Assembly: GCF_038967635.1 (NCBI RefSeq)
Contig: NZ_CP152413.1
Coordinates: forward strand, 7,878,001 to 7,942,000
Length of the DNA: 64,000 nt
Source: Bradyrhizobium sp. B124
GTDB lineage: Bacteria > Pseudomonadota > Alphaproteobacteria > Rhizobiales > Xanthobacteraceae
Reading direction: 5' to 3'
Part shown: positions 9,974 through 19,020 of the stretch, piece after piece
Numbering within the stretch: position 1 is the first letter of the stretch
Layout: the number at the start of each line of letters is the position of its first letter
The notes under the pieces: generated by a model
Told to the model about the DNA's origin: nothing
What the model saw: the letters and a program-made list of their open reading frames with translations, nothing else
Databases searched by the model: none
Translations under genes and position numbers: made by a program

Positions 9974-10301
9974 CGTCCGCCTGCTCACGGCCCTTGCTGA
10001 CCTGGGCCTTGATCGCAGCGATGCCGGTCTCGATTTCCTCGAAGACAAAGCTCTGCTGTTCATCGTCACCGTTCGCAGAGCCGAGCTTTTCCGATCGTCG
10101 GCCGAACCGGGCGCGGTCGAAGGCCTTCAGGATCTGCGTCAGCCGCGCGATGCGCGCATCGGCATCGGCGTTGCGCGCCCTGAGATCGGCGACTTCGCTC
10201 TCCAGAGCATCGGCGCGGGCCGCCTTCTCGGCCATGGCAAGTACCATGGCCTTCAGCGTCTCTATGTCATTCGGGAGGCTGAGATCGGGCGGCGGCGTCA
10301 T
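9974..10301 (-). pseudogene. IS66 TnpC, N-terminal part only
   Basis: From MTPPPDLSLPNDIETLKAMV at 10301 the protein matches the TnpC of the 57.7-60.2 kb copy almost identically through the leucine-rich coiled coil and FGRRSEKLGSANGDDEQQ, then breaks at 9974 where IS110 copy B begins. Everything from the zinc-finger region onward is missing until the C-terminal scrap at 8060-8284. Confidence 0.8.
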
Positions 10302-10375
10302 TGGCCCGACCCGAGCACATTTTGCCCCGGTTCTCTTGCCCTTTCAGCTCACTGATTCACTTCGCCGCAGCGCTT

Positions 10376-10720
10376 TTACCCAACAATCTCCGGCGGCTTG
10401 ACCGCCACGGTCCGGACCCGCTTCCAGTCCATTCCATCCACCAGTGCCATCAACTGCGCAGGATTCATCTGCACCCGATGATGCCCGATCCGCGGCCAGC
10501 AGAACTTCGCCTTTTCAAGCCGTTTTAAATAGAGGCACACGCCGGAGCCATTCCACCATACGATCTTTATTCTGTCGGCTCTTTTGGCCCGGAAGACATA
10601 AAGCGCACCGTCGAACGGATCTGAGCCCGCATCGCGCACCAGCGCAACAAGGCCATCGATACCCTTGCGGAAGTCGACTGGATGGCTGGCCAGGAACACC
10701 TTCACACCAGAGGGGATCAT
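10376..10720 (-). CDS. tnpB: IS66-family TnpB accessory protein (copy 1)
   Basis: A 114-residue IS66 Orf2 (TnpB) protein, identical as far as I can read to the product at 59433-59777. The family signature KVFLASHPVDFRKGIDGLVA near the N-terminus and VFRAKRADRIKIVWWNGSGVCLYLKRLE in the middle are present. Its start overlaps the end of tnpA by four bases, indicating translational coupling. It probably assists TnpC in transposition; the biochemical role is poorly defined. Confidence 0.85.
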   Translation of the reverse strand: MIPSGVKVFLASHPVDFRKGIDGLVALVRDAGSDPFDGALYVFRAKRADRIKIVWWNGSGVCLYLKRLEKAKFCWPRIGHHRVQMNPAQLMALVDGMDWKRVRTVAVKPPEIVG

Positions 10721-11100
10721 GCCGAACGGACCGCCGGGATCACCCGCTGCAAGTGCGCCTCGTCAACATCCACGCCGGCGCGCACGACCACCTCGCCAAT
10801 CGCAATTTCGATCACCGCGCCTGCCACAGAAGCCACCACACCCTCGCAACTCGAGGGCCGCGAGCGATAATGCCGCTCGGCCCGAGCATCACGGCGCCAG
10901 GCGAACAGCTGCGACGGGTGAATGCCGATCCGGCGGGCGATCGCCGAGACGCTCGCGCCAGGCTCCAGCGCCTCTGTCACAACTTGCGCCTTGAACTCGT
11001 CCGACCAGCGTCGGCGAAGCTGACGCGGCGCTCCCTCAAGACGGTCGGCGACCGCTTCGATCATATGGAAGGTTCTAGTTCCAGAACTAGGCGCAGACAT
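10717..11100 (-). CDS. tnpA: IS66-family TnpA helix-turn-helix protein (copy 1)
   Basis: A 127-residue protein with an N-terminal HTH (RRWSDEFKAQVVTEALEPGA, SVSAIARRIGIHPSQLFAWR) as in IS66 and IS3 OrfA proteins. It lies just inside the right end of the element and is the first gene of the tnpA-tnpB-tnpC operon. It is the same as the copy at 59774-60157. Confidence 0.85.
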   Translation of the reverse strand: MSAPSSGTRTFHMIEAVADRLEGAPRQLRRRWSDEFKAQVVTEALEPGASVSAIARRIGIHPSQLFAWRRDARAERHYRSRPSSCEGVVASVAGAVIEIAIGEVVVRAGVDVDEAHLQRVIPAVRSA

Positions 11101-12353
11101 AGAAGCTCACATCGGCTCACAAACTCAGCAGCCGATAGCCGATCGCTCACCCACTCCGCCAGACGGCGTCTCTTTGCCGCTGGCGGTAAGCGCCTTCATG
11201 CTCAAGCATGGCCGCACCTGTCCCCGCAAAAAGGGCTGGACGATGCGCTATTTGCGTGGCTCCAGGAAGCAGTTCGATCACCCCGCACATCAGATCGCAC
11301 TACAAGAAATGGTCGAAGCGGTTTGTGTCGCCAGGAACCGGGTCGACCGGCTCGAGCGCACAATCGAAGAGTTCGTCTCGGCCTGGTCTCTGGAGCCACT
11401 CGTGCGGGCGCTTCAAACTTTGTGCGGCGTCGATCTGCTCGTCGCAGTGACGATTGCGACCGAGGTTGGTGACGTGAGCCGTTTGAGGCCCGCGTCAACT
11501 TCTGGTCACCTCGGCCTGGTGCCAGGCGAACGATTGACGGGAGAATCTGTCAGGCGTGGCGGCATCACCAAGTCCGGCAACTCCGTGTTCGCCACATGTC
11601 GGTCGAACGCGCCTCGACATATCGACACCCGCCGAAGATCGGCTAGACAAAGCTATACCGGCTCGAGCAGGCGTCGCCAGCAGTGCGTGAGAAACTGCTT
11701 GGGAGGCGCAGAGCCGCTTGACGGCCCGCTGCCGGAAACTAGCTTTGCGCGGCAAACGAACGACGGTGGTCTGCACAGCTATCGCTCGTGAATTGGCCGG
11801 GTTCAGTGGGCGGTTGATGCAAGTGCAGAAAGCTTGATTGGGCACCTTCTTATCAACGTGCATGGGCGGAGGCGGAATCACGGCAGAGAGAATGCTCGTC
11901 AGACCCTTTGTGGCCGGAAACAGCGCCGACGACCGCAGCGGGATAGGAGCAGACCTCGGACGCACAGTCGGGAATGCGGTACCCAATCCGCGCATCAGAG
12001 CTTGATCACCGACGTGCTTTGGTTCCGCCTCCACCTATGCACGACCATCTCTATGAACAGCCGATCGACGATCGGACGGTACTCTGCGTTCTAATCCTTG
12101 ACAGCGGGCATCAGAGCGCTGTTTTCGGGCCACAGTTTTGAGGTCGTAACGGTGATAGGCCCCTTGAAAAGCGACGATGTAGAGAAAAACCGCGCCAAGC
12201 GCTACTCAGCTGCGGGCTTTCTGCAGTCGGGAATACATCTTTTCCGCCTTTGATTGGAGGACGTCTTTATACTTATCTCGGCGCAATCGCGCGCGCAGTT
12301 CTTGCCTAGAACTGCCCACGATTTGAAGACTCGCTTTGAGGAGATAGTAGACC

Positions 12354-13559
12354 TTGGACTTCGAATTGACTGACGCTCAACTGAAATGGCGCGACGAAGT
12401 GCGGGCGTTCATTCGTCATAACGTCACGCCAGAACTTCTTCATGAGCGCGACAAGTCTCCGGAGGGCATGTTGCGATATGGTCCCGAAGGCTTGGGGTTT
12501 CGCAAGAAGGTGGGGCGGACCGGATGGCACGGCTTGGCATGGCCAAAAGAATATGGCGGCATGGGAAGGGGTGTCATCGAGCAGTACATCTTGGTTAGGG
12601 AGCTCGATTACGCCAAAATCAGTCCCCATACGGTCTACGACATGACTGTGACCGTTGTGGCGCCGACGATCATGCGTTATGGCACGGAGCAGAATAAACA
12701 GGAATTCTTGCCGGCGATAGCTCGAGGCGAAATTCGCACTGCGTTGGGCTATTCAGAGCCTGATGCTGGAACGGATCTCGCCAGCTTGAGGACGCGAGCG
12801 GAGCTCGATGGTGACGAGTGGGTCATCAACGGATCCAAGATCTGGAACAGCTCAGCGCATGGCTCGACCCATCAGTGGCTTCTGGTTCGGACTGATCCGC
12901 AGGCGCGAAGGCATGAGGGTATCTCCATCGTTATGGTGCCGATGACGGCAAGGGGCATCGAGGTGCGGCCGCTCATCGCTTGGAGCGACTACCAAACTAA
13001 TCAGCTGTTCTTTACGGATGTTCGTGTCCCCCGCGGGCACCTGATCGGCGAAGTCAATAAAGGGTGGCAATACATTGTGGGGGCGCTCGATCTTGAGCGC
13101 GGCGGGCTCGCGGAAACTGGTGATTTGAAGCGTGAGTTGGACGAATTGATCGAGGCTTGCCGCGCGGTGCGAATCGGCGATGCTTCGCTCATTGATCAGC
13201 CGCATGTGGGGCGGCGTCTCGCCGAACTTGATGCCGATGTTGAGGTTGCTCAGCTGTACGGCTTGTACGGGGCGTCATTGCTTGAGGGCGGCGAGGTTCC
13301 GTCGACGACATTGACCGCATCAAAGGTATATAGCAGTGAACTGCGTACGAAGATCGCCGACTTCGGGATGCAGATCTTCGGTATTCATGGGCAACTCAGC
13401 TGGCGAGACCCGGATGCACCTGGTCGTGGAGCGATGGAGCGACTCTACAGGAGTGCCCCTATGAACCGCTTTGGGGGCGGGACTAACGAGGTGATGAGGG
13501 ACATCATCGCGCAACGTGGGTATGGAATGCCGACTTACGGAAGATCTAAGCGCAACTGA
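12354..13559 (+). CDS. Acyl-CoA dehydrogenase, subunit/paralogue 1
   Basis: A 401-residue FAD-dependent acyl-CoA dehydrogenase that should introduce a 2,3-double bond in an acyl-CoA. The N-terminal domain starts MDFELTDAQLKWRDEVRAF; the flavin-contact block ALGYSEPDAGTDLASLRTRA is near residues 125-144, followed by GSKIWNSSAHGSTHQWLLVRT. The C-terminus has RFGGGTNEVMRDIIAQRG. The start is TTG at 12354, supported by GAGGAG about ten bases upstream. The next gene, a second dehydrogenase, starts 38 bases after the stop. Paired genes of this kind often make heteromeric enzymes acting on bulky or cyclic acyl-CoA side chains; that is an inference here. Confidence 0.85.
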   Translation: MDFELTDAQLKWRDEVRAFIRHNVTPELLHERDKSPEGMLRYGPEGLGFRKKVGRTGWHGLAWPKEYGGMGRGVIEQYILVRELDYAKISPHTVYDMTVTVVAPTIMRYGTEQNKQEFLPAIARGEIRTALGYSEPDAGTDLASLRTRAELDGDEWVINGSKIWNSSAHGSTHQWLLVRTDPQARRHEGISIVMVPMTARGIEVRPLIAWSDYQTNQLFFTDVRVPRGHLIGEVNKGWQYIVGALDLERGGLAETGDLKRELDELIEACRAVRIGDASLIDQPHVGRRLAELDADVEVAQLYGLYGASLLEGGEVPSTTLTASKVYSSELRTKIADFGMQIFGIHGQLSWRDPDAPGRGAMERLYRSAPMNRFGGGTNEVMRDIIAQRGYGMPTYGRSKRN

Positions 13560-13597
13560 TCTCATGCGCTGTCACGTTTATTTCGAGGAATTAATGC

Positions 13598-14746
13598 ATG
13601 AAGGCTACGCTTTCCTACGAGCAGAAAGAGTTCGTTCGGTCGCTCCGGCGCCTTTTTGCGGACGAGTGCCCGCCGTCTCTGGTCCGAGAACTCCAGAACC
13701 CGGCAGCGAATCCTAAGCCTGCCTCGCTTTGGAGGCAACTTACGAAAGTCGGAGTGTTCGAGCTGGCGCTCAGCGAGGTCAGCGAAGATGGGGGCACGCT
13801 TTTCGATTTGGGCCTTGTTTACGAAGAGGGCGGACGAGCACTCTGCCCGACCATCGTATACACCACGATCGAATTGGGCTTAGCACTATTTCGCTTTGCC
13901 CCGGCATCCAAGTGGCTGCCTAGAGTCGCGGCCGGCGAGGTTCTCGCAACTAGTGCACTTGCTGATGCTGGCGATAGCTCGAATACTACTCCGTCACTGC
14001 GTGCAGAGCGTCACGGCTCGAAATGGCTGCTCTGCGGATTTCTCGACTTCGTTCCAAATGCCGATGCTGCGGACGTGCTTCTGACAACAGCTCGAGTCCA
14101 AGATCGGAGCGGAGTACCATCTGTTCTCGCCTTCCTCATTCCGCGAGAGGCCATCAAGGCGCAACGGAGACTCACGTTCGCTCGGGACACTCAGTGTCGG
14201 GTCGATCTCAATGGCGTACAGATAGATAGGACGCACGTACTTGCTGAGGGCGTAGGCCTGAAGCAAGAAGATCTGCACTGGGTCGCAAACGCGACAACGG
14301 CGCTCCATTGCATGGACATGGCGGGTGGAGCGCAGGCGGTAATCGATCGGACCGTCACGTTCCTGAAAGACCGACACCAGTTCGGGCGGCCAATCGCCAG
14401 CTTTCAGGCCGCGCAACATCACATTGCGAACATGCATATTGCCGTTGAGGGGGCCAGGCTGGCTGCCTATAGCGCAGTGTCGCTGCTGGGAAAGAACAGG
14501 ACGGCCGAGCGTGAAACGGCGATTGCTAAGCTGAAGGCGAATGAGGCATACAAATTCGTCACATTGACCGCCCATCAGCTTCACGGAGGCATGGGCTTTA
14601 TGCGTGAGTTTGACTTGCATCTGTGGTCGGAGCGCGCAAAAGCCATGGAACTTCGTCATGGAGCCTGGGATACGCAAATCCGCCGAATCGCGTCGGAGCT
14701 GACGGAAAGACGCCGTGAAGAGTGGGTGAGCCATCAAGCACCATAA
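13598..14746 (+). CDS. Acyl-CoA dehydrogenase, subunit/paralogue 2
   Basis: A 382-residue acyl-CoA dehydrogenase-fold protein, shorter and more diverged than its upstream partner. The N-terminal helical domain begins MKATLSYEQKEFVRSLRRLF; the flavin segment around residues 110-125 is degenerate (ATSALADAGDSSNTTPSLRA). The C-terminal domain is well conserved: DRTVTFLKDRHQFGRPIASF, AAQHHIANMHIAVEGARLA and QLHGGMGFMREFDLHLWSERA. I could not place a catalytic glutamate. Together with the close spacing this fits the non-identical partner of an alpha2beta2 dehydrogenase of the ChsE1/ChsE2 type, but that is not proven by sequence alone. Confidence 0.8.
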   Translation: MKATLSYEQKEFVRSLRRLFADECPPSLVRELQNPAANPKPASLWRQLTKVGVFELALSEVSEDGGTLFDLGLVYEEGGRALCPTIVYTTIELGLALFRFAPASKWLPRVAAGEVLATSALADAGDSSNTTPSLRAERHGSKWLLCGFLDFVPNADAADVLLTTARVQDRSGVPSVLAFLIPREAIKAQRRLTFARDTQCRVDLNGVQIDRTHVLAEGVGLKQEDLHWVANATTALHCMDMAGGAQAVIDRTVTFLKDRHQFGRPIASFQAAQHHIANMHIAVEGARLAAYSAVSLLGKNRTAERETAIAKLKANEAYKFVTLTAHQLHGGMGFMREFDLHLWSERAKAMELRHGAWDTQIRRIASELTERRREEWVSHQAP

Positions 14747-14929
14747 AGTGAGGGACCGGGAATTTCCACTGCAAGCGGTTGGCTAGCAGAAGTGGTGGTG
14801 TTTGAATGGTCAGGCTACTTTCAGCTTTCATCTCAGCTAAGTTGAACCGCCGCGGGTTGCAAAATCTATGCGCTTAGCTTCTTGGGGCGACATACAGCAA
14901 CAGAGAGCATCCTATTGAACAAATCAGCA

Positions 14930-16147
14930 ATGAGCCCCACAGCAGACGAGATCATGCGGCAGCCGCTGAGGGGGGTTCGCGTAGTCGATCTAACCCACGT
15001 TCTTGCTGGCCCCTACTGCACCACAATCTTGGCTGACTTGGGGGCGGACGTTATCAAAGTCGAGAGGGTCGGTCTCGGCGATATGGGCCGCAGGGCTGAT
15101 CCTTTGCGCGGGGGCGAGAGTTACAACTTCGTTGGCCTAAATCGGAATAAGCGTAGCGTGGCGCTGGATCTTAAGAATGACGCGGCCAAACAGATACTTG
15201 AGCGGCTAGTACAGCGTGCGGACGTCCTAGTAGAGAACTTCCGCCCCGGCGTCCTAGAATCGCTCGGCTTCGGTTCCGAGCGGCTCCTCGAGCTAAATTC
15301 CAAGCTGATCGTTTGTTCGATCTCGGGCTTTGGCCAGAGTGGACCGATGCGAGACCAGCCGGCTTTCGATCTCGTGGCGCAAGCGATCGCGGGAGTCATG
15401 AGTTTGACCGGGGAGCCCGGACGTCCCCCGGTGCGAGCGGGAGTGCCGATCGGAGATATTCTTCCGGGCGTTTTTGCTGTGGCCGCGATTGCGTCGGCAC
15501 TCAACGGACGCATAAGATCGGGGCGAGGCTGTTTCATCGACATGAGCATGTTCGATTGCCTGCTCGCGACGCAATCGTATTTTGCGAGCCGCTATTTTGC
15601 CGATGGCGATATTTTGCCGCCGGTTGGATCAGGCGACCCTAAGGAATGCCCCTATGGAGCATTCGAGGCCGCCGACGGCTACGTCGCGATTGGCGTTTAT
15701 GGCGATCATTTTTGGCCGCTGTTTTGCGAGGCGGCCGAGCTGCCCGATCTTGCTGTCGATCCACAGTTGAAAACGGCGGCCGGTCGTGTCGAACGACGGG
15801 AGGAGGTCGAGTCTGCCGTTGGCAAGTGCCTGAAGCAGAGGTCGGTCGCGGAATGGTGCGAGGCCTTCTCCCGTGTAGGGATTCCGAACGCCCCTGTCCT
15901 CGACGTCGGCAAGGCATTGGATCATCCGCAAACGCTCGCGCGGCGTATGATTTTGGAATTGCAGCACCAGAAGTCCGGGAACGTAAAGGTCGTCGGTAGC
16001 CCGATCAATGTTAATGGCAGATCCATCACGGAATCCGCGAAGCCGGCACCGATGCTCGGAGAGCATACTGAGCAAGTACTGTCGGAACTAGGATACGACG
16101 AGGCAATATTTAATCGGCTGCGTACCGAGGGTGTGATCGGAGCATGA
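14930..16147 (+). CDS. CaiB/BaiF family (class III) CoA-transferase
   Basis: A protein of about 405 residues with the class III CoA-transferase fold: GVRVVDLTHVLAGPYCTTIL followed by LADLGADVIKVE at the N-terminus, LVENFRPGVLESLGF in the middle, and QPAFDLVAQAIAG, whose Asp is the expected catalytic residue that forms the acyl anhydride. It would move CoA between carboxylic acids, activating the substrate of the preceding dehydrogenases. The reading frame is open from a TTG at 14882; ATG 14930 or 14954 are the plausible starts, none with a strong ribosome binding site. The gap of 183 bases after the dehydrogenase pair leaves room for a separate promoter. Confidence 0.85.
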   Translation: MSPTADEIMRQPLRGVRVVDLTHVLAGPYCTTILADLGADVIKVERVGLGDMGRRADPLRGGESYNFVGLNRNKRSVALDLKNDAAKQILERLVQRADVLVENFRPGVLESLGFGSERLLELNSKLIVCSISGFGQSGPMRDQPAFDLVAQAIAGVMSLTGEPGRPPVRAGVPIGDILPGVFAVAAIASALNGRIRSGRGCFIDMSMFDCLLATQSYFASRYFADGDILPPVGSGDPKECPYGAFEAADGYVAIGVYGDHFWPLFCEAAELPDLAVDPQLKTAAGRVERREEVESAVGKCLKQRSVAEWCEAFSRVGIPNAPVLDVGKALDHPQTLARRMILELQHQKSGNVKVVGSPINVNGRSITESAKPAPMLGEHTEQVLSELGYDEAIFNRLRTEGVIGA

Positions 16148-16273
16148 CCACATCATCAGGAGAACTCCTCGGGGGCTAGGGCGAGGGTTCGTGCAGCACG
16201 GTCCTCCAAAGCGGGTCAAGAGCGTTCTACCTAAATGAGACTGAAAACAGTTTGAACGACAAATGAAGGACCG

Positions 16274-16927
16274 ATGATGGTTGAAATCATGCACTTGGAG
16301 CGCGAGAGCATGGAGTTCTCGCAGTTTTTTCGCAATGCTGGCGGGCAATACACCCAATGCCGGCCGGTGGTTCCCGACATTGGTGCAACGCTCGGTGCCA
16401 CAATCGCTACGTATGACGGCTGTTCCATCGAATGGACGACAAAATATGAACAAGCTGCCATCGTGTTGGAAGGAGTTCTTCGAATCCGCACAGGCGATGA
16501 TTTTGCCCGTGTGATCGAAGCAAGGCCTGGCGACGTGCTTTGGTTCCGCAAAGGAACCAGGTTGAAGTATGAGGGAGAAAAGGCAAGGGCGTTTTTCGCC
16601 ATCTACCCCGCGGACTACCGCATCAACATTGCGAATACCCTTGTTGATGCTGCAGCAAAGCACTTCCAAGACGTGGGTGTCCAAGGTGAACTGATCAGGG
16701 GCACGAGAGCGGACACTTGGACTAGCTATGAAGTAAAGGCCTTCCTCGATCGTGTCTTTACTGAGAGCGGCAATGCCAAAGTGCACGTAAAGAGTCTTCG
16801 CATACCGCGAAGATGGCTCAGTACGGTCGGTGCCGCGGAGGATTCAGTGCACGAAGAGACATTCGGTGGGGTACCTTTGGCGCTGGCAAGCGATGACGAC
16901 ATAGAGATCGTGTTTCAACGGTCTTGA
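16274..16927 (+). CDS. Cupin-fold protein (EutQ-like)
   Basis: A 217-residue protein with a single cupin-like core between about residues 30 and 115: TIEWTTKYEQAAIVLEGVLR-like strands followed by EARPGDVLWFRKGTRLKY and FFAIYPADY. The pattern of a ligand-poor jelly roll resembles EutQ-type and other small sensory cupins. The C-terminal half is not recognisable. ATG 16274 follows gaagga; a second ATG lies three bases downstream. It follows the CoA-transferase by 126 bases on the same strand and may belong to the same unit. Enzymatic or binding role unknown. Confidence 0.6.
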   Translation: MMVEIMHLERESMEFSQFFRNAGGQYTQCRPVVPDIGATLGATIATYDGCSIEWTTKYEQAAIVLEGVLRIRTGDDFARVIEARPGDVLWFRKGTRLKYEGEKARAFFAIYPADYRINIANTLVDAAAKHFQDVGVQGELIRGTRADTWTSYEVKAFLDRVFTESGNAKVHVKSLRIPRRWLSTVGAAEDSVHEETFGGVPLALASDDDIEIVFQRS

Positions 16928-17020
16928 CCGGGCAGGCATGGGGACGCCTCTGCCGGATTTTCTACAACGCACTTGAATGCCGTCGGCAGGCGCGGATCGG
17001 TACGACTGCCGCGCCAGTGC

Positions 17021-17078
17021 AGCCGATAGCCGATCGCTCACCCACTCCGCCAGACGGGGTCTCTTTGTCGTTTACGCT
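17021..17078. mobile_element. Solo IS66 right-end fragment
   Basis: This 57-base stretch is nearly identical to the last 57 bases of the IS66 copies at 11.18 and 60.24 kb (gccgatagccgatcgctcac ... ctctttgtcgtttac). No tnp gene adjoins it, so it is a leftover end from a deleted copy. Confidence 0.75.
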
Positions 17079-17079
17079 T

Positions 17080-17225
17080 CGATCTCCCATTTTATCCCGT
17101 CGGCGTACCGACGCGCTGTCGGAGGATATTTTTCACCCAGGTATCGAACCTCATCGTTGCTCGGCAATCGCAACTGCATGCCGATCTTTGGCAACATCCA
17201 AACCTACGAAAACCTAGTTATTGTC
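17080..17225 (-). pseudogene. IS110-family transposase N-terminal fragment
   Basis: The minus strand reads VFVGLDVAKDRHAVAIAEQ and then stops, matching the first strand of IS110 transposases (VGLDVAKDxHAVA). Nothing downstream continues the domain. It abuts the solo IS66 end. Confidence 0.55.
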
Positions 17226-18088
17226 TTCCACGGTTCGTCCTCCAGGCGATAGGCTCTTTGAGTAACCCTCATTTCAATACCGCGTAGGGTGAACCACCTC
17301 ACCGGCGGCATCCAGAAGAACAGAGACGCTACGCATCTCGAAGCACTGGCGGGCATTTTCCGGGAGACGGTTATCAGGGAGCCGCTGCCAGATGCTCGCG
17401 AACTGCTTAGCGTCGCACAACGACCATTGCTAGGACCGCGGAGATGGCCCCGGCGATGAGCTGTTAATTTCGGCAGACATCCACTGGCTGTCTGCCGGCC
17501 AGCGCCGCATACCGTCAATCCAACGGGACTCCACATAATCGGCGCTCGACAGCGACATCGGGATCAGCGTCAGATGAAGCAGTGCCAGCAGCAGCAATAC
17601 GAGCGCGACGAACATGCGCATGTGCCGCGCCATCCAGCTAGTAAGGGCTCCGCAGGCGCGGACGTCGTGCGATCTTCGCACCGTCGCCGCGTGACAGCGA
17701 CACGTGTATTACAAGTCGTCCGCCAGAGCTGTTGTCAAAAGCGCCGGAGTTCTACTCACATCTAGCGACAGCTGTCGAACACGTATCCCTCTAGATGAGG
17801 TAGGGGGGCTGCCAATCCCGAAGGTTTGCGCTATTCTCCAAGTCAATCTTCATTTCGAAGCGCCGCTCGGCCTCGCACAGGATTCACGGCCAAGATCGTT
17901 GTCGTGGATGCAGTTTTGGTCGTGCGTAATCAACTAGAGACCATGCCGGTTTCAATGAGTCGAAGTTGTCGCTTCCGTTATGCAAGCTTACTTCCGTCCG
18001 GCACGTGCGTGGCAGGACGTTATCGTGCGCGGGCAATCGTGGCTTGCGACTTGAAGACGACTTTGCGACAAGCACAGTCAGTATGCGC
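17226..18088. other. Region without a recognised gene
   Basis: A minus-strand frame at 17430-17681 (83 residues) begins with a hydrophobic segment, MFVALVLLLLALLHLTLIPM, that could be a signal or membrane anchor, but it stops early and I recognise no family. The next frame suggests a continuation (LPDNRLPENARQCFEMRSVS), so this may be a broken small secreted protein. The remainder to 18088 shows no recognisable gene. Confidence 0.3.
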
Positions 18089-18568
18089 CTACAATACGCC
18101 TATGTTCAGTTTTTGAGATGCTAGTCGGCTATTCTTGGCGATCGAGGTCAGCCGTCTATTGAGATAGTCAAGCGACTCCTCATCAAGGCCGCCGAACATG
18201 GTCGAGTAGAGGGCTTCTCTTTTTTCTGATAGCTTCGTGATTTCTGCTCGCGCCTTTTGAGTCAGCGAGATCTGCAGGAATCTTGCGTCATCAGGCGACG
18301 TTACGCGGGTCAGGAACTCCATGTTCTCGAGTTTTTTCGTCTGATTAGTAACGAAGGCGGCGTGTATTCTCAGCTTATTTGCGACCGCAATTCCCGAGAC
18401 GCCGCGACCACGGTCGAGCTCGTCAATGGCCATTAGGATCAACCATTGCGGTTCAGTCATTCCTAGCATCTGGGCCCAGCTTTTGTGTATTGCCTCAAGT
18501 TGGGAGTGGAGCTCGACAATGTTCCAGATGAAATCCGTAACGGCTCTATCGAATTGTTCTTCGGCCAT
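18089..18568 (-). CDS. MarR-family transcriptional regulator
   Basis: A protein of 159 residues with the winged-helix MarR layout: an N-terminal dimerisation helix, MTEPQWLILMAIDELDRGRG leading into the HTH (SGIAVANKLRIHAAFVTNQT, KKLENMEFLTRV) and the wing residues SPDDARFLQISLT. The typical DxR of the wing is present as DDAR. ATG 18568 is preferred over 18598. It is divergent from the porin gene with a spacer of about 450 bases containing an AT-rich palindromic stretch, so it may control its own gene and the porin. The ligand is unknown; such regulators often sense aromatic or acyl compounds. Confidence 0.85.
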   Translation of the reverse strand: MAEEQFDRAVTDFIWNIVELHSQLEAIHKSWAQMLGMTEPQWLILMAIDELDRGRGVSGIAVANKLRIHAAFVTNQTKKLENMEFLTRVTSPDDARFLQISLTQKARAEITKLSEKREALYSTMFGGLDEESLDYLNRRLTSIAKNSRLASQKLNIGVL

Positions 18569-18854
18569 TTGGTCTTTCCGTCTCAGGTGCCCATGCACCG
18601 CATGCTCTCATCGTTAAATCGCACATATCCGTCTCGGATGCTCTCCCGACATAAGCGGCATGTTATAAGCTTACTTACACAATTAATATAGCCAACCGTT
18701 GGTGCTCCAATCCGTATCTCCCCAGCTAACGTCTTGGCTGAAATGGGGTACCTGCGCAGGCCCAGAGGCAGACAAAGTGCCTGTCAGCTCGCTTTTTCTG
18801 CTCATCCCAGGCCCGGATGTTGCTGAATTGTGACATATTCGCAGTGAAAAACGA

Positions 18855-18895
18855 CTACTCAAATTAATTAATTGAAACAATTGATATTCGTAAGT
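18855..18895. promoter_or_regulatory. Candidate MarR operator / AT-rich regulatory site
   Basis: Between the divergent regulator and porin genes lies an AT-rich stretch containing the perfect palindrome aattaattaatt directly followed by ttgaaacaattgat, which carries another partial dyad. The second part also resembles the distal half of a nod box (gaaacaatcgat) but lacks the proximal half. Assignment is by position and symmetry only. Confidence 0.35.
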
Positions 18896-19020
18896 AAAAC
18901 TTAGTCACCAAGGGGGACGACTCGAAGTTGTTCCGTCAAGCAGCCGCCCGCGGGCAAGGGCTAGTCGCGGCGGGTCTTGGAAGTCACGTAAACGATATTT
19001 CCAGCCTGGAGGTCTTATCA

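Larger units (their letters stand above)
8049..11184 (-). mobile_element. IS66-family element, copy 1, itself interrupted
   Basis: It begins with gtaagcggccg and ends with ctctttgccgctggc, close to the ends of the copy at 57.7-60.2 kb. It is flanked by 8-bp direct repeats ggtaagcg (8041-8048, 11185-11192), the usual IS66 duplication size. tnpA, tnpB and the first third of tnpC are present on the minus strand, and the last 70 or so codons of tnpC lie at 8060-8284. The middle of tnpC is replaced by part of another IS66 carrying an IS110 copy (8285-9973). Confidence 0.85.
7560..12115 (+). mobile_element. IS110-family element A, split by a nested IS66
   Basis: The plus strand carries a decayed IS110 transposase in two parts. 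The first (about 7690-8040) includes [20 protein letters not shown]. The second (about 11193-11790) includes AFMLKHGRTCPRKKGWTMRY, HPAHQIALQEMVEAV and LVPGERLTGESVRRGGITK. The two halves join exactly across the 8-bp duplication made by IS66 copy 1 (8041-8048 and 11185-11192). Several frameshifts exist outside the insertion. The tail to about 12115 resembles the long non-coding right end of IS110 elements. Outer boundaries are approximate. Confidence 0.7.

Noticed and set aside
10444..11472. 342-residue plus-strand open frame over the IS66 genes (also 59501-60883)
   Set aside because: It is antisense to tnpA and tnpB, whose identities are clear; a shadow frame.
14826..14852. tts-box-like sequence before the CoA-transferase
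   Set aside because: tcagctt and agctaa are present, but the spacing is one base too long and no type III effector or secretion gene follows.
18809..18824. AGGCCCGGATGTTGCT with sigma-54-like spacing before the porin
   Set aside because: GG and GC spacing is right, but the -24 hexamer differs at two positions and no activator site was seen; chance is likely.
18868..18889. nod-box-like gaaacaattgat upstream of the porin
   Set aside because: Only the distal part resembles a nod box; the proximal ATC...GAT half is missing and no nod gene follows.
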